From Lignipirellula cremea (lineage in GTDB: Bacteria; Planctomycetota; Planctomycetia; Pirellulales; Pirellulaceae): a stretch of 64,000 nt of DNA. The DNA lies in the NCBI RefSeq assembly GCF_007751035.1, contig NZ_CP036433.1, forward strand, positions 2,151,001 to 2,215,000. The letters run 5' to 3'. Below are positions 45,111 to 53,666 of the stretch, in pieces (the stretch's first letter is position 1; each line of letters begins with the position of its first letter). Position numbers and translations under genes: made by a program. The notes below the pieces were generated by a model. That model did no database searches. It worked only from the letters and a program-made list of their open reading frames with translations, and was not told the origin of the DNA.

Positions 45111-45243
45111 ACGCCGTGCTTACGCATTCCACGGCCCCATCGTCTAGTGGCCTAGGACTCCGGCCTTTCACGCCGGCAACAGGGGTTCGAGTCCCCTTGG
45201 GGTCATTTTTTGAGTCGAATGACTCAAGCAGTAAGCACGGCGT
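45111..45243 (+). repeat. 13-bp perfect inverted repeat bracketing the tRNA
   Basis: ACGCCGTGCTTAC (45111-45123) and GTAAGCACGGCGT (45231-45243) are exact reverse complements either side of tRNA-Glu. The right arm runs into a stretch of six T (45243-45248). A second small hairpin, TGAGTC/GACTCA (45211-45226), lies just after the tRNA. Confidence 0.9.
45133..45205 (+). tRNA. tRNA-Glu (anticodon TTC)
   Basis: 73 bases fold as a full cloverleaf: acceptor GGCCCCA with TGGGGTC, anticodon stem CCGGC/GCCGG holding the loop CTTTCAC (anticodon TTC), and T arm GGGG-TTCGAGT-CCCC. CCA is not encoded. It has its own likely promoter and an unusual flanking inverted repeat. Confidence 0.97.
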
Positions 45244-45607
45244 TTTTTCATGCGCTAATCTCATGCGCTAACGTCGCCATCACAACGGCCTTCACCCATC
45301 GGGACGCCGCTCCGTTGCGACGGGCAATCTCTGCTGCGGATTCTCCGCTGCTTATCCTGGCGTTTGGCTTTTGCCGCGCACTCTTTCCAGCTTCCCGTAA
45401 TGCGGGCCAGTTCTGCCGTACGGGGGCATTAAAAAAAGTGGGATTCGTCCCGTCAAATCTTTTTTTGAAAACGTGAAAGAATGGTGAATTTAGCTTTTGC
45501 ATTTACCTGTCAGATAAGTAGAATCCTCTTCTCCCCTACCTCCTGCGCAGATTCTCTTGTTGTGGAGTCTGCCAGCCCACCCACACATTCTCTTGAAGGA
45601 GAATTCT
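45206..45607. other. Intergenic after tRNA-Glu
   Basis: No gene. It contains the right arm of the tRNA-bracketing repeat, a T run, and AT-rich sequence at 45425-45535 that probably holds the promoter for the coiled-coil protein gene. GAAGGAGAA at about 45595-45603 is its ribosome binding site. Confidence 0.4.
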
Positions 45608-46540
45608 ATGGCGAGAACTCGGATTGCGATTTGCCTTGGCGCCGCCCTGCTGTGCCTGACGACCAGCTCCATGGTGCTGGCCGAAGACGCCAAACAGTGC
45701 AAAGACTGCAAAACTTGTGCGAAGAAATCAGAAACGGTCCAGAAGACGGCCGACAAAAACGGCAAGGTACCCGCCGTTTCCGTCTCATCGCGCAAGCCCG
45801 ATCAAAAGAAGGCAGAAGCCAAAAAGCCGGAAGTGAAGAAGCCGGAAGTGAAGAAGCCGGAAGTGAAGAAGCCCGCGGTCGACCCCAAAAAAGTCGAAGC
45901 GGATAAACGCGCCGCCGCCGAGAAACAGGCCGCCGCCCAGAAGGCGATCGCCGAAGGGAAAGCCCGCGTCGAAGAACAGAAGCGTCTTGTTGAAAAGCAG
46001 CGCGCCGAAGCCGCGGCCAAAGCGAAACTGGCCGAAGCCGCCAAAGCCAAAGCCGACGACGAGAAGAAGCGGGCCGACGAAACGGCCAAAAAGGCCGCCG
46101 ACCAGAAGCGCGCCGCGGACGCGAAAAAACGTGAAGAAGAAATCGCCAAACAGCGGGCCGAAGCGCTGAAAAAACAGGAAGAGTTCAACAAGCAGCGGGA
46201 AATCGCCTACGCCTTGCTGCGTCGCCGGTCCCAGATGCCTCGCCTGGTGCAGGACCTGGTCGATGAACGCCAGATCGGCCAGATCGAACAGCTGCAGAAG
46301 CGACTCAACTCGTCGCTGGAAGCGAATCGCGAACAGCAGAAAAAGCTGGAAGAGCAATCGCGCAAACTGCGCGACGAATACTCCCAGCTCCGGGAATCGT
46401 TTGACCAGGACGTCGCCAAAACTCTCAACCCGACCCAGCTGGCAGAACTCGCCAAACGGAAAGCGGCCATCGCCGCCGAGGAGAAGCAGCGTCTTGCCAA
46501 ACGTGAGGCCGAACGAGCCGCCCAGCAAAAGAAAAAGTAG
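45608..46540 (+). CDS. Secreted coiled-coil protein with KKPEV repeats
   Basis: 310 residues. A signal peptide (MARTRIAICLGAALLCLTTSSMVLA) is followed by a Cys cluster (CKDCKTCAKK), a linker with three exact KKPEV repeats (about residues 75-90), then nearly 200 residues rich in Ala/Lys/Glu/Arg that will form a long coiled coil. It has a strong ribosome binding site and a classical terminator, which suggests it is well expressed. It may be a periplasmic spacer or structural rod; no enzyme motif. Not recognised as a named family. Confidence 0.75.
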   Translation: MARTRIAICLGAALLCLTTSSMVLAEDAKQCKDCKTCAKKSETVQKTADKNGKVPAVSVSSRKPDQKKAEAKKPEVKKPEVKKPEVKKPAVDPKKVEADKRAAAEKQAAAQKAIAEGKARVEEQKRLVEKQRAEAAAKAKLAEAAKAKADDEKKRADETAKKAADQKRAADAKKREEEIAKQRAEALKKQEEFNKQREIAYALLRRRSQMPRLVQDLVDERQIGQIEQLQKRLNSSLEANREQQKKLEEQSRKLRDEYSQLRESFDQDVAKTLNPTQLAELAKRKAAIAAEEKQRLAKREAERAAQQKKK

Positions 46541-46571
46541 TGACGGGAGCCTGCCCTCTGTCAGGATCTCC

Positions 46572-46606
46572 ACCCGGGACGTCTCCAGGCGTCCCGGGTT
46601 TTTTTA
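46572..46606 (+). terminator. Intrinsic terminator after the coiled-coil gene
   Basis: ACCCGGGACG (46572-46581) pairs with CGTCCCGGGT (46590-46599) around an 8-base loop, followed by seven to eight T. It lies 32 bases after the stop. Confidence 0.95.
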
Positions 46607-46726
46607 TTGCTGCCTGAACCGATATACTACCTCCGGGGGTTTGCCCAGGACAAAGCCGGGAGCCTCTCAAAACTCTCATCACCAACGCTTCGTTCCCACG
46701 GCGAACCATCCGAGAAAGGGCAGGCC

Positions 46727-47464
46727 ATGCTTGAGCTGCGAGGCGTTTCCAAGGCCTTTGGCGAACTCCAGGCCCTGAAGCCAATTGATCTGAAACTGAA
46801 GCCGGGAAAAACCACGGCGCTGATTGGTCCCAGCGGTTGCGGCAAGTCGACCCTGCTGCGCGTGATGGTGGGCCTGATTGCGCCCGACCAGGGCGAGGTG
46901 TTGTTCGACGGCGAGCCGGTCACCGATAACTGGCAGCAAGTGCGGCGGCGCATGGGTTACGTGATCCAGGACGGCGGTCTGTTCCCGCATCTCACCATCC
47001 GCGGCAATGTCAGCCTGATGGCCCGGCACCTGCGCTGGCCGGCTGAAAAGATCGAGGCACGCCTGCAGGAACTGGCCAGGCTCACGCAGCTGGACCCTGT
47101 CTCGCTGGATCGCTTTCCCATGCAGGTTTCCGGCGGGCAGCGGCAGCGCGTCAGCATGATCAGGGCCCTGTTCCTCGATCCCGACATGGTCCTGCTCGAC
47201 GAACCGATGGGCGCGCTGGATCCACTGATCCGTTCCGAGCTGCAGAACGATCTCAAAACGATCTTTCAGCAAATGAAGAAAACGGTCGTCATGGTAACCC
47301 ACGACATCAGCGAGGCCGGCTTCCTGGCCGAGGATATCCTGCTGCTCAAAGCGGGCCAGGTGATGCAGCGCGGCTCGCTGGAAGAACTGGTGAAACAGCC
47401 GGCGGACCCGTTTGTTTCCACCTTTATCAACGCCCAGCGTAGTCCGCTGGAAGCACTCCATTAA
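46727..47464 (+). CDS. Osmoprotectant (glycine betaine/choline-type) ABC transporter ATPase
   Basis: 245 residues. Walker A GPSGCGKST, Q-loop YVIQDGGLFPHLT, signature VSGGQRQRV, Walker B MVLLDEPMGALD and switch His VTHDISEAGF are all intact. The Q-loop 'QDGGLFPHLT' and EPMGALDP place it with ProV/OpuA-type ATPases of compatible-solute importers. No C-terminal CBS pair is present, unlike OpuCA. The next gene encodes the matching binding protein and permease in one chain, 81 bases on, so the two probably form an operon. Confidence 0.9.
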   Translation: MLELRGVSKAFGELQALKPIDLKLKPGKTTALIGPSGCGKSTLLRVMVGLIAPDQGEVLFDGEPVTDNWQQVRRRMGYVIQDGGLFPHLTIRGNVSLMARHLRWPAEKIEARLQELARLTQLDPVSLDRFPMQVSGGQRQRVSMIRALFLDPDMVLLDEPMGALDPLIRSELQNDLKTIFQQMKKTVVMVTHDISEAGFLAEDILLLKAGQVMQRGSLEELVKQPADPFVSTFINAQRSPLEALH

Positions 47465-47545
47465 GCCCGATTCCCGGCGTCCTGCCGTCGACAAAGTGTC
47501 GGGCGCCTTCCGGTTCTTCACTTCGCCTTGGGGGCAGACAAAGTC

Positions 47546-49039
47546 ATGGCCGCATTTCTCCTGGTGCTGGCGACGCTTGGTCAAACCACGTCGCCGCCGA
47601 TTGTCGTCGGCTCCAAAGCGTTTACCGAATCGATCATCCTGGCGGAAGTCGCCGTGCTGCTGGGAGAAGACGCCGGCCTGAACATGTTCCATCAAAGCGA
47701 AATCGGCGGCACGCAGAAGGTCTGGTCGGGGCTGATCAACGGCGAGGTCGATGTCTACCCCGAGTACACCGGCACCATTCGTGAACAGATCTTCCATGGC
47801 GAATCCCTCCCCGACCTGGAAGCGGTGCGGAAACGCCTGGCCCAGGACGGCGTGTTGATGTCGCCCGACCTGGGCTTCAAAAACAACTATGTTATCGGCG
47901 TCAGTCGTGCGGCGGCGGAAAAGCACCAGCTGAAAAAGATCTCAGACCTGGCCCGCGTCCCGGAGCTTCGGTTCGGCTTCAGTAACGAATTTTTTGAACG
48001 GGAGGACGGCTGGCCCAGCCTCAAACAGGCCTACGGTTTGCCGCAGAAAGCGGCCAGCCTGGATCACGCCCTGGCGTATAACTCGCTCAAGGCGGGCGAC
48101 CTCGACGTGGTCGATGTGTATACGACCGACCCCAAGATCTCGCAGTACGACATTCAAATGCTGATCGATGATCGCGGGCATTTCCCCGTCTATGAAGCGG
48201 TCTATCTGTACCGGGCCGATCTGGCCGACCGAGCGCCAGAGATGATTGCAAAGCTGCAGGAACTGGCCGGCAAGATCGATGCCTCGACCATGACGGAAAT
48301 GAATCGCAGCGTCGAACAGTTGCACCTGAGCGAACGCCGCGCCGCCGCCGACTACCTGGGGCAGGCGTTTGGCCTGCAGATCGAAGTCACTGAGCCTTCC
48401 ATGGCGGCCCGCCTTTGGCGGCGAACGCTGGAGCACATGTACCTGGTGGTTGTGTCGCTGGGTCTGGCGATCTGCGTCGCCATTCCGCTGGGCGTGCTGG
48501 CGGCCCGGAACCGGGTGCTGGGGCAGGTGATCGTGGGGTCGGCCGAGATCATTCAAACGATTCCCAGCCTGGCCTTGCTGATTCTGATCACGGCCGTGCT
48601 GGTTCCGCTGGGGATACGCTCGTTCGGCCCCACGCCGACGATTGTGGCGCTGGTGATGTACAGCCTGTTACCCATCATTCGCAATACCATGACGGCGTTG
48701 ACTTCGATCCCGCACGCCATTCGTGAGTCGGGCGTGGTGCTGGGGCTATCCGGTCCGGCGCGGATGCGGCTGATCGAACTGCCGCTGGCGTCGCCGTTGA
48801 TTCTGGCCGGCATCAAAACGACGGCCGTCATCAATGTGGGTTACGCGGCCCTGGGCGGACTGATCGGAGCGGGCGGTTACGGGGCGACTATTATGAGCGG
48901 GCTCCGGCTGGACAGCATCCCGCTGATGCTCGAAGGCGCCATCCCCGCCGCCATCCTGGCGCTCGTCGTGAAGTTCTTCTTCGAACTGCTGGAATACCTG
49001 CTGGTGCCTGCCGGCCTGCGATTGCGCAACGCGAGTTAA
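47546..49039 (+). CDS. Osmoprotectant ABC transporter: binding protein-permease fusion
   Basis: 497 residues. A hydrophobic N-terminus (FLLVLATLGQ) precedes a solute-binding domain of the OpuBC/ProX type (IVVGSKAFTESIILAEV, EIGGTQKVWSGLINGEVDVYPEYTGT, YNSLKAGDLDVVDVYTTD) to about residue 280. A permease domain follows with five or six membrane segments and the loop ESGVVLGLSGPARMRLIELPLASPLILAG that contacts the ATPase. In other fused importers such as BusB/OpuFB the binding domain is C-terminal; here it comes first. It imports betaine-like solutes for osmotic protection. Confidence 0.9.
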   Translation: MAAFLLVLATLGQTTSPPIVVGSKAFTESIILAEVAVLLGEDAGLNMFHQSEIGGTQKVWSGLINGEVDVYPEYTGTIREQIFHGESLPDLEAVRKRLAQDGVLMSPDLGFKNNYVIGVSRAAAEKHQLKKISDLARVPELRFGFSNEFFEREDGWPSLKQAYGLPQKAASLDHALAYNSLKAGDLDVVDVYTTDPKISQYDIQMLIDDRGHFPVYEAVYLYRADLADRAPEMIAKLQELAGKIDASTMTEMNRSVEQLHLSERRAAADYLGQAFGLQIEVTEPSMAARLWRRTLEHMYLVVVSLGLAICVAIPLGVLAARNRVLGQVIVGSAEIIQTIPSLALLILITAVLVPLGIRSFGPTPTIVALVMYSLLPIIRNTMTALTSIPHAIRESGVVLGLSGPARMRLIELPLASPLILAGIKTTAVINVGYAALGGLIGAGGYGATIMSGLRLDSIPLMLEGAIPAAILALVVKFFFELLEYLLVPAGLRLRNAS

Positions 49040-49137
49040 CCGTACGTCACCATGTGGTGGACCGGGCCACAGGTCGTCTTCTCTCTGAAACGCCAAAGGG
49101 ACTTGCGGCCAAGTCCACTACGGAGATTTGTGGCGGG

Positions 49138-50142
49138 TTACTCGCGCAGTCGGGCGGCGGCCGTTTCAGGGGCGACGGTGTTGATGAACACGCCTGATCC
49201 CCATTCCAGGCCAGCTTGCCGACTGATGCGAGGGAACAGTTCCAGCCGCCAGGAGAAGCCGGGGCAGACCGTTTTCTTCAAGGGCGCCGTGTGCAGCAGC
49301 ATGTTGTGCGACGCGCCCTGGGTGGCCGTTTCAATCCGGGCCACCAGATGCTTGAGCAGTCCGGCCAGTTCGTGCAGTTGTTCTACCGGGGTGTGCTCAA
49401 ATCGGGGCGTCGCCTGCAGCGGAGCCACCCACATTTGAAACGGAAAGCGGCTGGCGTACGGACAAAAGGCGATGAAGTTTTCCGTCCGGGCGACCACGCG
49501 AATCGCCTGTTCCAGTTCGCTGGCGACAATTTCGGCCAGGAGGGGACCGCCCGTTGCGTTGTAATGCTGGCGGCAGTTTTCGATTTCCAACACCGCTTCC
49601 GGCGGCAGGAACGGCATGCCGATCAGCTGGCTATGCGTATGTTCGATGGAAGCGCCCGCGTCGGCGCCGGTATTTTTGAACAGGGCGCCGTATACCAGGC
49701 CCGGCGTTTCGGTCAGGGCCAGCAGGCGATCGCGATAGACGGTGGCGGCCCGTTCGGCTTCGTCTTCGGTCAGCTGGGCGAAGCTGGCGACGTGGCGCCG
49801 GGATTCGACGATGACCTCATGGCGGCCGGCGTTGTCGGCGGAATGAAAGCCGGCGGGCTGGATCGTGCGGCCGTTACTGCGGTCGGGCGGAGCGTCGCCG
49901 ACAAAGGCTGGGTACTTGTTGGGGATCACGCGGGCCTGCCACAGGCTGGCGCTGCCGTTCCGCGCGCCGCGGTACTCAGCCAGGGCGTGGGGGGTGGCGT
50001 CTTCATTGCCGCCGCAGAACGGGCATCGCAGCGCCCTGCGACGGGCCGGGGCGGCGGCGAACTCGTCCGGTCGGCGACCGCGAGTTTCGTTCACGACAAC
50101 CCAGTAACCGCGCAGCGGATCTTGGCGAAGGTGCGACATCAT
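49138..50142 (-). CDS. galT: Galactose-1-phosphate uridylyltransferase
   Basis: 334 residues, HIT superfamily. RQDPLRGYWVVVNETRGRRPDEF opens the protein, then CPFCGGNE (zinc-binding pair), VIPNKYPAF, HEVIVESRRH, and the active site SIEHTHSQLIGMPFLP, where the second His carries the UMP intermediate. The usual HPHGQ of GalT is HTHSQ, as in many distant bacterial members. It moves UMP between UDP-glucose and galactose-1-phosphate in the Leloir pathway. ATGATG at 50142/50139 follows GGAGAG. It lies downstream of glgA on the same strand, 154 bases apart. Confidence 0.9.
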   Translation of the reverse strand: MMSHLRQDPLRGYWVVVNETRGRRPDEFAAAPARRRALRCPFCGGNEDATPHALAEYRGARNGSASLWQARVIPNKYPAFVGDAPPDRSNGRTIQPAGFHSADNAGRHEVIVESRRHVASFAQLTEDEAERAATVYRDRLLALTETPGLVYGALFKNTGADAGASIEHTHSQLIGMPFLPPEAVLEIENCRQHYNATGGPLLAEIVASELEQAIRVVARTENFIAFCPYASRFPFQMWVAPLQATPRFEHTPVEQLHELAGLLKHLVARIETATQGASHNMLLHTAPLKKTVCPGFSWRLELFPRISRQAGLEWGSGVFINTVAPETAAARLRE

Positions 50143-50296
50143 CGGCGGCTCTCCATCGTCGGAGAGGAAAGGTTTTACCCACAGCGCGGGGGTTGTTGCG
50201 GCGAATCGCAACAGGCGGGCGGCCAATCATGAGCCGGCGCCTTGTCATTTCCTGCAAACGGACGTCAGCCGAAGGCGTTTCGACACCGACATCCTG

Positions 50297-51772
50297 TTAC
50301 TGGCGACGTCGGTCGACCAGTTGCTGATAAAGTTCCACATATTTGGCGGCGCTGCGGCTCCACGACCAGTCTTGCTGCATGCCGGTTTCTACTAGCTTAG
50401 TCCAATCGTCGCTCTGGTCACGATATAAATTGCAAGCTCGACGCAAGGTTTGCTCCAGGGCGTCGCTGGAAAACTCTTGAAAGGAAAAACCGTTCGCAAC
50501 GCCGGCCGCCAGGTTCTCCGCCGAGGCGTCGGTGATGGTGTCGGCCAGGCCGCCCGTTTCCCGCACGACCGGCGGCGTGCCGTATTTCAGGCTGTAAATC
50601 TGGTTCAAGCCGCAGGGCTCATACAGGCTGGGCATCAGAAAGAAATCGGAACCGGCTTCGATCTGGTGGGACAGCGGTTCGCTGAAATCGATCTGCACAG
50701 CCAGTTTATGCGGGTATTCTTCCGCCAGCGCCCGCAATTGCGATTCGTAAAAATCTTCGCCTGATCCCAGAATCACCCACTGCACGTCGACGCTCGGCAG
50801 CCAGCGGCGCATGACCTCCAGGATCAAGTCCCAGCCCTTTTGCCGCGTCAGTCGTCCCACAGCTCCCAGCAGCGGTTTGTGCGCGACGGGCAGACCCATC
50901 GCTTCCTGCAGGGCCGCCTTGCACTTGGGCTTTTCGGTGCGCCAGTCGTCCACGGTGTAATTGCTGGCCAGGTGCTCATCGGTCTCGGGGTTCCAGACCT
51001 CGTAACTGACCCCGTTGAGGATGCCGGAAAGGTCGTTCGACCGGTCCTGCAGCAGCCCCTGCAGCCCGCAGCCACGTTCGTACGTTTGGATTTCTTGTGC
51101 GTAACGCGGGCTGACCGTGCTGATCGCATCCGCAAACACGAGGCCCGTTTTTAGCAGGTTCAGCTGGCCGAAGTATTCCATCTGGCGCCAGTTGAAATAC
51201 TTCCAGTCCAGGCCCGTCAGCAGCATGTCCCAGTGCCAGAACAGGCCCTGGTATTCCAGGTTATGAATGGTAAACAGCGAGGCGATTTTCTCGTAGCCCC
51301 GGGCTTCGGCGTAGTCGGTATTCAGGTAGGCCGGGATCAGCCCGGTTTGCCAGTCGTTGCAATGGATGACGTCGATTTCCAGGTTCAACTGACGAATCGA
51401 TTCCAGCACGGCGCGGCAGAAGAACACAAACCGTTCGCAGTTATCGCGGTAATCCTGTTTCCCTTCGCTGTACAAGCCTTCTCGATCGAAGTAATCCGGC
51501 TGGTGCACAAAGTAAACCGGCGTATCCGTGCCGGGAAACGTCGATTTGAGCAGACGTCCAAAAACGATCTTGCCGCCGATCGGAATATCGAACACCACCT
51601 CGGTCGTTTCGATACACTCGCCGCAATTCAGGGCGTGCCGATATCCGGGCAAAAACAGGACCGCCGAATGGCCCAGCTTTGCCAGTTCCGAAGGCAGGGA
51701 ACCGCACACGTCGCCCAGTCCGCCGGTGCGAGCAAAGGGCGCCGCTTCACTGCTAGCCAGCAGAATATTCAA
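50297..51772 (-). CDS. glgA: Glycogen synthase (ADP-glucose type)
   Basis: 491 residues, GT5 family. N-terminal ARTGGLGDVCGSLPSEL is the ADP-glucose-binding loop (normally KTGGL; Lys is Arg here), HCNDWQTGLIPAYL and TIHNLEYQGLF follow, and the C-terminal domain shows GRLTRQKGWDL, PSLYEPCGLNQIYSLKYGTPPVVRETGGLADTI with the catalytic Glu. It elongates glycogen with glucose from ADP-glucose. The start codon is TTG at 51772, with GGGAGAT just upstream; no ATG is near. galT follows, so sugar-nucleotide genes are grouped. Confidence 0.95.
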   Translation of the reverse strand: MNILLASSEAAPFARTGGLGDVCGSLPSELAKLGHSAVLFLPGYRHALNCGECIETTEVVFDIPIGGKIVFGRLLKSTFPGTDTPVYFVHQPDYFDREGLYSEGKQDYRDNCERFVFFCRAVLESIRQLNLEIDVIHCNDWQTGLIPAYLNTDYAEARGYEKIASLFTIHNLEYQGLFWHWDMLLTGLDWKYFNWRQMEYFGQLNLLKTGLVFADAISTVSPRYAQEIQTYERGCGLQGLLQDRSNDLSGILNGVSYEVWNPETDEHLASNYTVDDWRTEKPKCKAALQEAMGLPVAHKPLLGAVGRLTRQKGWDLILEVMRRWLPSVDVQWVILGSGEDFYESQLRALAEEYPHKLAVQIDFSEPLSHQIEAGSDFFLMPSLYEPCGLNQIYSLKYGTPPVVRETGGLADTITDASAENLAAGVANGFSFQEFSSDALEQTLRRACNLYRDQSDDWTKLVETGMQQDWSWSRSAAKYVELYQQLVDRRRQ

Positions 51773-52141
51773 AGAAGATCTCCCTAAGTGTCGTGGAAAC
51801 GTGCACTTAAATTTAACGCTGCAGGACGTTTTTTTCCATGGCGGGCAAAGGGCGCCAGCGGGGAATTTCTAATTCTCCCCAGGATTGAACCTTTACGGAT
51901 CGCCAGGGCACAAAAGAGAAAGACGTAGAAGAAAACCCGTCCCCCGTCGCGAAACCAATTTGATCCGCGGCTGTTTGGGTTATACTAACTCCCAGCCCCC
52001 CTCGTGAGAAATAACGATACGTCGCACCCCCGGTCAGCTGCCAGGAAGAGAGAATTTTCCCACCAGAAAAGGTCTCTCTACCCCTCTTCAGCCAGGCTTG
52101 CGGCGGCCCGCCCGGATCCCACAGACGCGGTTAGGTTGGTT
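51773..52141. other. Divergent intergenic region between glgA and the sigma factor gene
   Basis: No gene. It should hold the promoters of both flanking genes. TATACT at 51981-51986 with TTGATC at 51960-51965 (15-base spacer) points to the sigma-factor side. The frame of the sigma gene is open back to 52004, but the added residues are not family-like. Confidence 0.4.
51960..51986 (+). promoter_or_regulatory. Possible promoter of the sigma-factor operon
   Basis: TTGATC (51960-51965), 15-base spacer, TATACT (51981-51986), 155 bases before the sigma-factor ATG. The spacer is short, so only a candidate. Confidence 0.3.
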
Positions 52142-52825
52142 ATGACGACACAGGATTCTTCCCGCTCCCCAGGCAGCGACTCTTCCCCACGTTCCGGGAA
52201 GGCCGCATCCAGCAAAGGGAAAACTTCGAGTACGGGGCCGGAAAATCCTGCGCCCGCCAATCCGGCTGCGCTCGATGTGGCCCAGGTGACGGCCGAGTAC
52301 TTTCCGCGTATCCATCGGGCGGCTCTGGTTTTGACCGGAAACCCGTGGGACGCCGACGACTTGGCGCAGGAGACCTTTTTGGTCCTTTCGGGCCGGGTCG
52401 TCAGTTTTGAAGGCCGCAGCAGCATTTACACCTGGCTGTACGGCGTGCTGCTCAACCTGGATCGCCGGGAACGACGCCGGCACGGCATGCGACGGAAGAA
52501 GCTGCAGGTGTTATGGGACGATGAACCAACTGGCGGCAGAACGATGCCGCCTGCGGAAACCCCGATTGAAGTCGCCGAATGGAAAACCAGCCTGTGGGCC
52601 CGTGTCGCCCAGTTGCCCGACGGCCAGCGTCAAACGCTGGTGCTGCGGTTCAGCGAGGGGTTGCGTTACGAAGAAATTGCAGCGGCCCTGGAATGCCCGC
52701 TGGGAACCGTCAAATCTCGCATTTATCACGGCCTGATTGGACTACGGAGCCTGCTGGAAAAAGAGGGGGATACGCTGACCCAGCTCCCCTCGATGCCCGC
52801 TGAGGATAGAAACTATGCCGTTTGA
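52142..52825 (+). CDS. ECF-type RNA polymerase sigma factor
   Basis: 227 residues. After a Ser/Pro-rich N-terminal tail of about 55 residues come region 2 (YFPRIHRAALVLTGNPWDADDLAQETFLVL, core and -10 binding) and region 4 (LPDGQRQTLVLRFSEGLRYEEIAAALECPLGTVKSRIYHGL, helix-turn-helix for the -35 element). This is the group IV, extracytoplasmic-function sigma layout. The next gene overlaps it by 11 bases and encodes a single-pass membrane protein, the expected position for its anti-sigma factor. ATG at 52142; the tail is longer than usual. Confidence 0.9.
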   Translation: MTTQDSSRSPGSDSSPRSGKAASSKGKTSSTGPENPAPANPAALDVAQVTAEYFPRIHRAALVLTGNPWDADDLAQETFLVLSGRVVSFEGRSSIYTWLYGVLLNLDRRERRRHGMRRKKLQVLWDDEPTGGRTMPPAETPIEVAEWKTSLWARVAQLPDGQRQTLVLRFSEGLRYEEIAAALECPLGTVKSRIYHGLIGLRSLLEKEGDTLTQLPSMPAEDRNYAV

Positions 52826-53537
52826 ACCCCGCATCCTTCACCCTGACGACGAAGACGGTCCCCGTCGGGACCGCTTCGCCCCGCGCGCCTGCTCGGAATG
52901 GAACGCCGATTTCCACGACCTCGACGAAGAAGGCTCGCCGTGGGACGAAGCCGACAGCAACATAGCCGGCTTCCAGCATGAAGACGACCTGGACGCCGAT
53001 CTGGCGGAGCTGGCCGCCGAGTTATGTTCCGGCGCCGCCCGTTTGAATTCGTTGTATCCGCCCGGTTCGACCGTGCCAGCCCAGGCGGCGACGGCCGTCC
53101 TGTCCGCTGCCGCGCCCCAGACCATTCGTCCGCTCCCCGCCGCTCGGCCCCGCGGCAAACGCTGGCCGATCAGCCTGGTCGGCCTGCTGCTGGTAGCGAT
53201 CGTCGGCGCTGGCGTATCGTACGGCGTGGCGCAGCGCATGGCGGCCGGTCCGTCTTTGTCGGAATTCGCCGCGACAACGCCGGTTCACATCGCCCGCTCT
53301 CGTCCCGTTTACAGTCGCTCCAGCTCCCAGACGCCCGTTTTCCGAACCCCCGTGGCCCAGGTGCTGGCGGCTCCGAGTGAAAGAGACGTGCTGCGAGAGG
53401 ATCTTTCGCCCACAGGCTCCCCGGCGACGCCTGAAAATTTGTCGGCCCCGGTTTTCCTGCGTGAGGCTTCGGCCCCTGAACTGGAAGCGATGTATGACCT
53501 GTGGGAGCAAGACGGCGAATTGTCGATTGAGATTTAA
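52815..53537 (+). CDS. Single-pass membrane protein, anti-sigma factor candidate
   Basis: 240 residues. An acidic cytoplasmic part (1-115), one transmembrane segment (WPISLVGLLLVAIVGAGVSYGV, about 116-137) and an extracytoplasmic tail of about 100 residues rich in Ser/Pro. Overlap with the sigma-factor gene and topology both suit an anti-sigma factor. The zinc-binding His-x3-Cys-x2-Cys motif of the common ZAS class is absent, so recognition would be by another type of domain. Assignment rests mostly on context. Confidence 0.55.
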   Translation: MPFEPRILHPDDEDGPRRDRFAPRACSEWNADFHDLDEEGSPWDEADSNIAGFQHEDDLDADLAELAAELCSGAARLNSLYPPGSTVPAQAATAVLSAAAPQTIRPLPAARPRGKRWPISLVGLLLVAIVGAGVSYGVAQRMAAGPSLSEFAATTPVHIARSRPVYSRSSSQTPVFRTPVAQVLAAPSERDVLREDLSPTGSPATPENLSAPVFLREASAPELEAMYDLWEQDGELSIEI

Positions 53538-53666
53538 CCCGTCGCCCCGCCGGTCGGCGAGGCGTATCACGGCGACCCGTTTGTGATGCTTGTTCGCCCG
53601 AAAAACCTGTTCCGCTTCTGCCGGCTGCGATCGGTACCTGTCTTCGCGAAGCAACCTGCACCTCTG

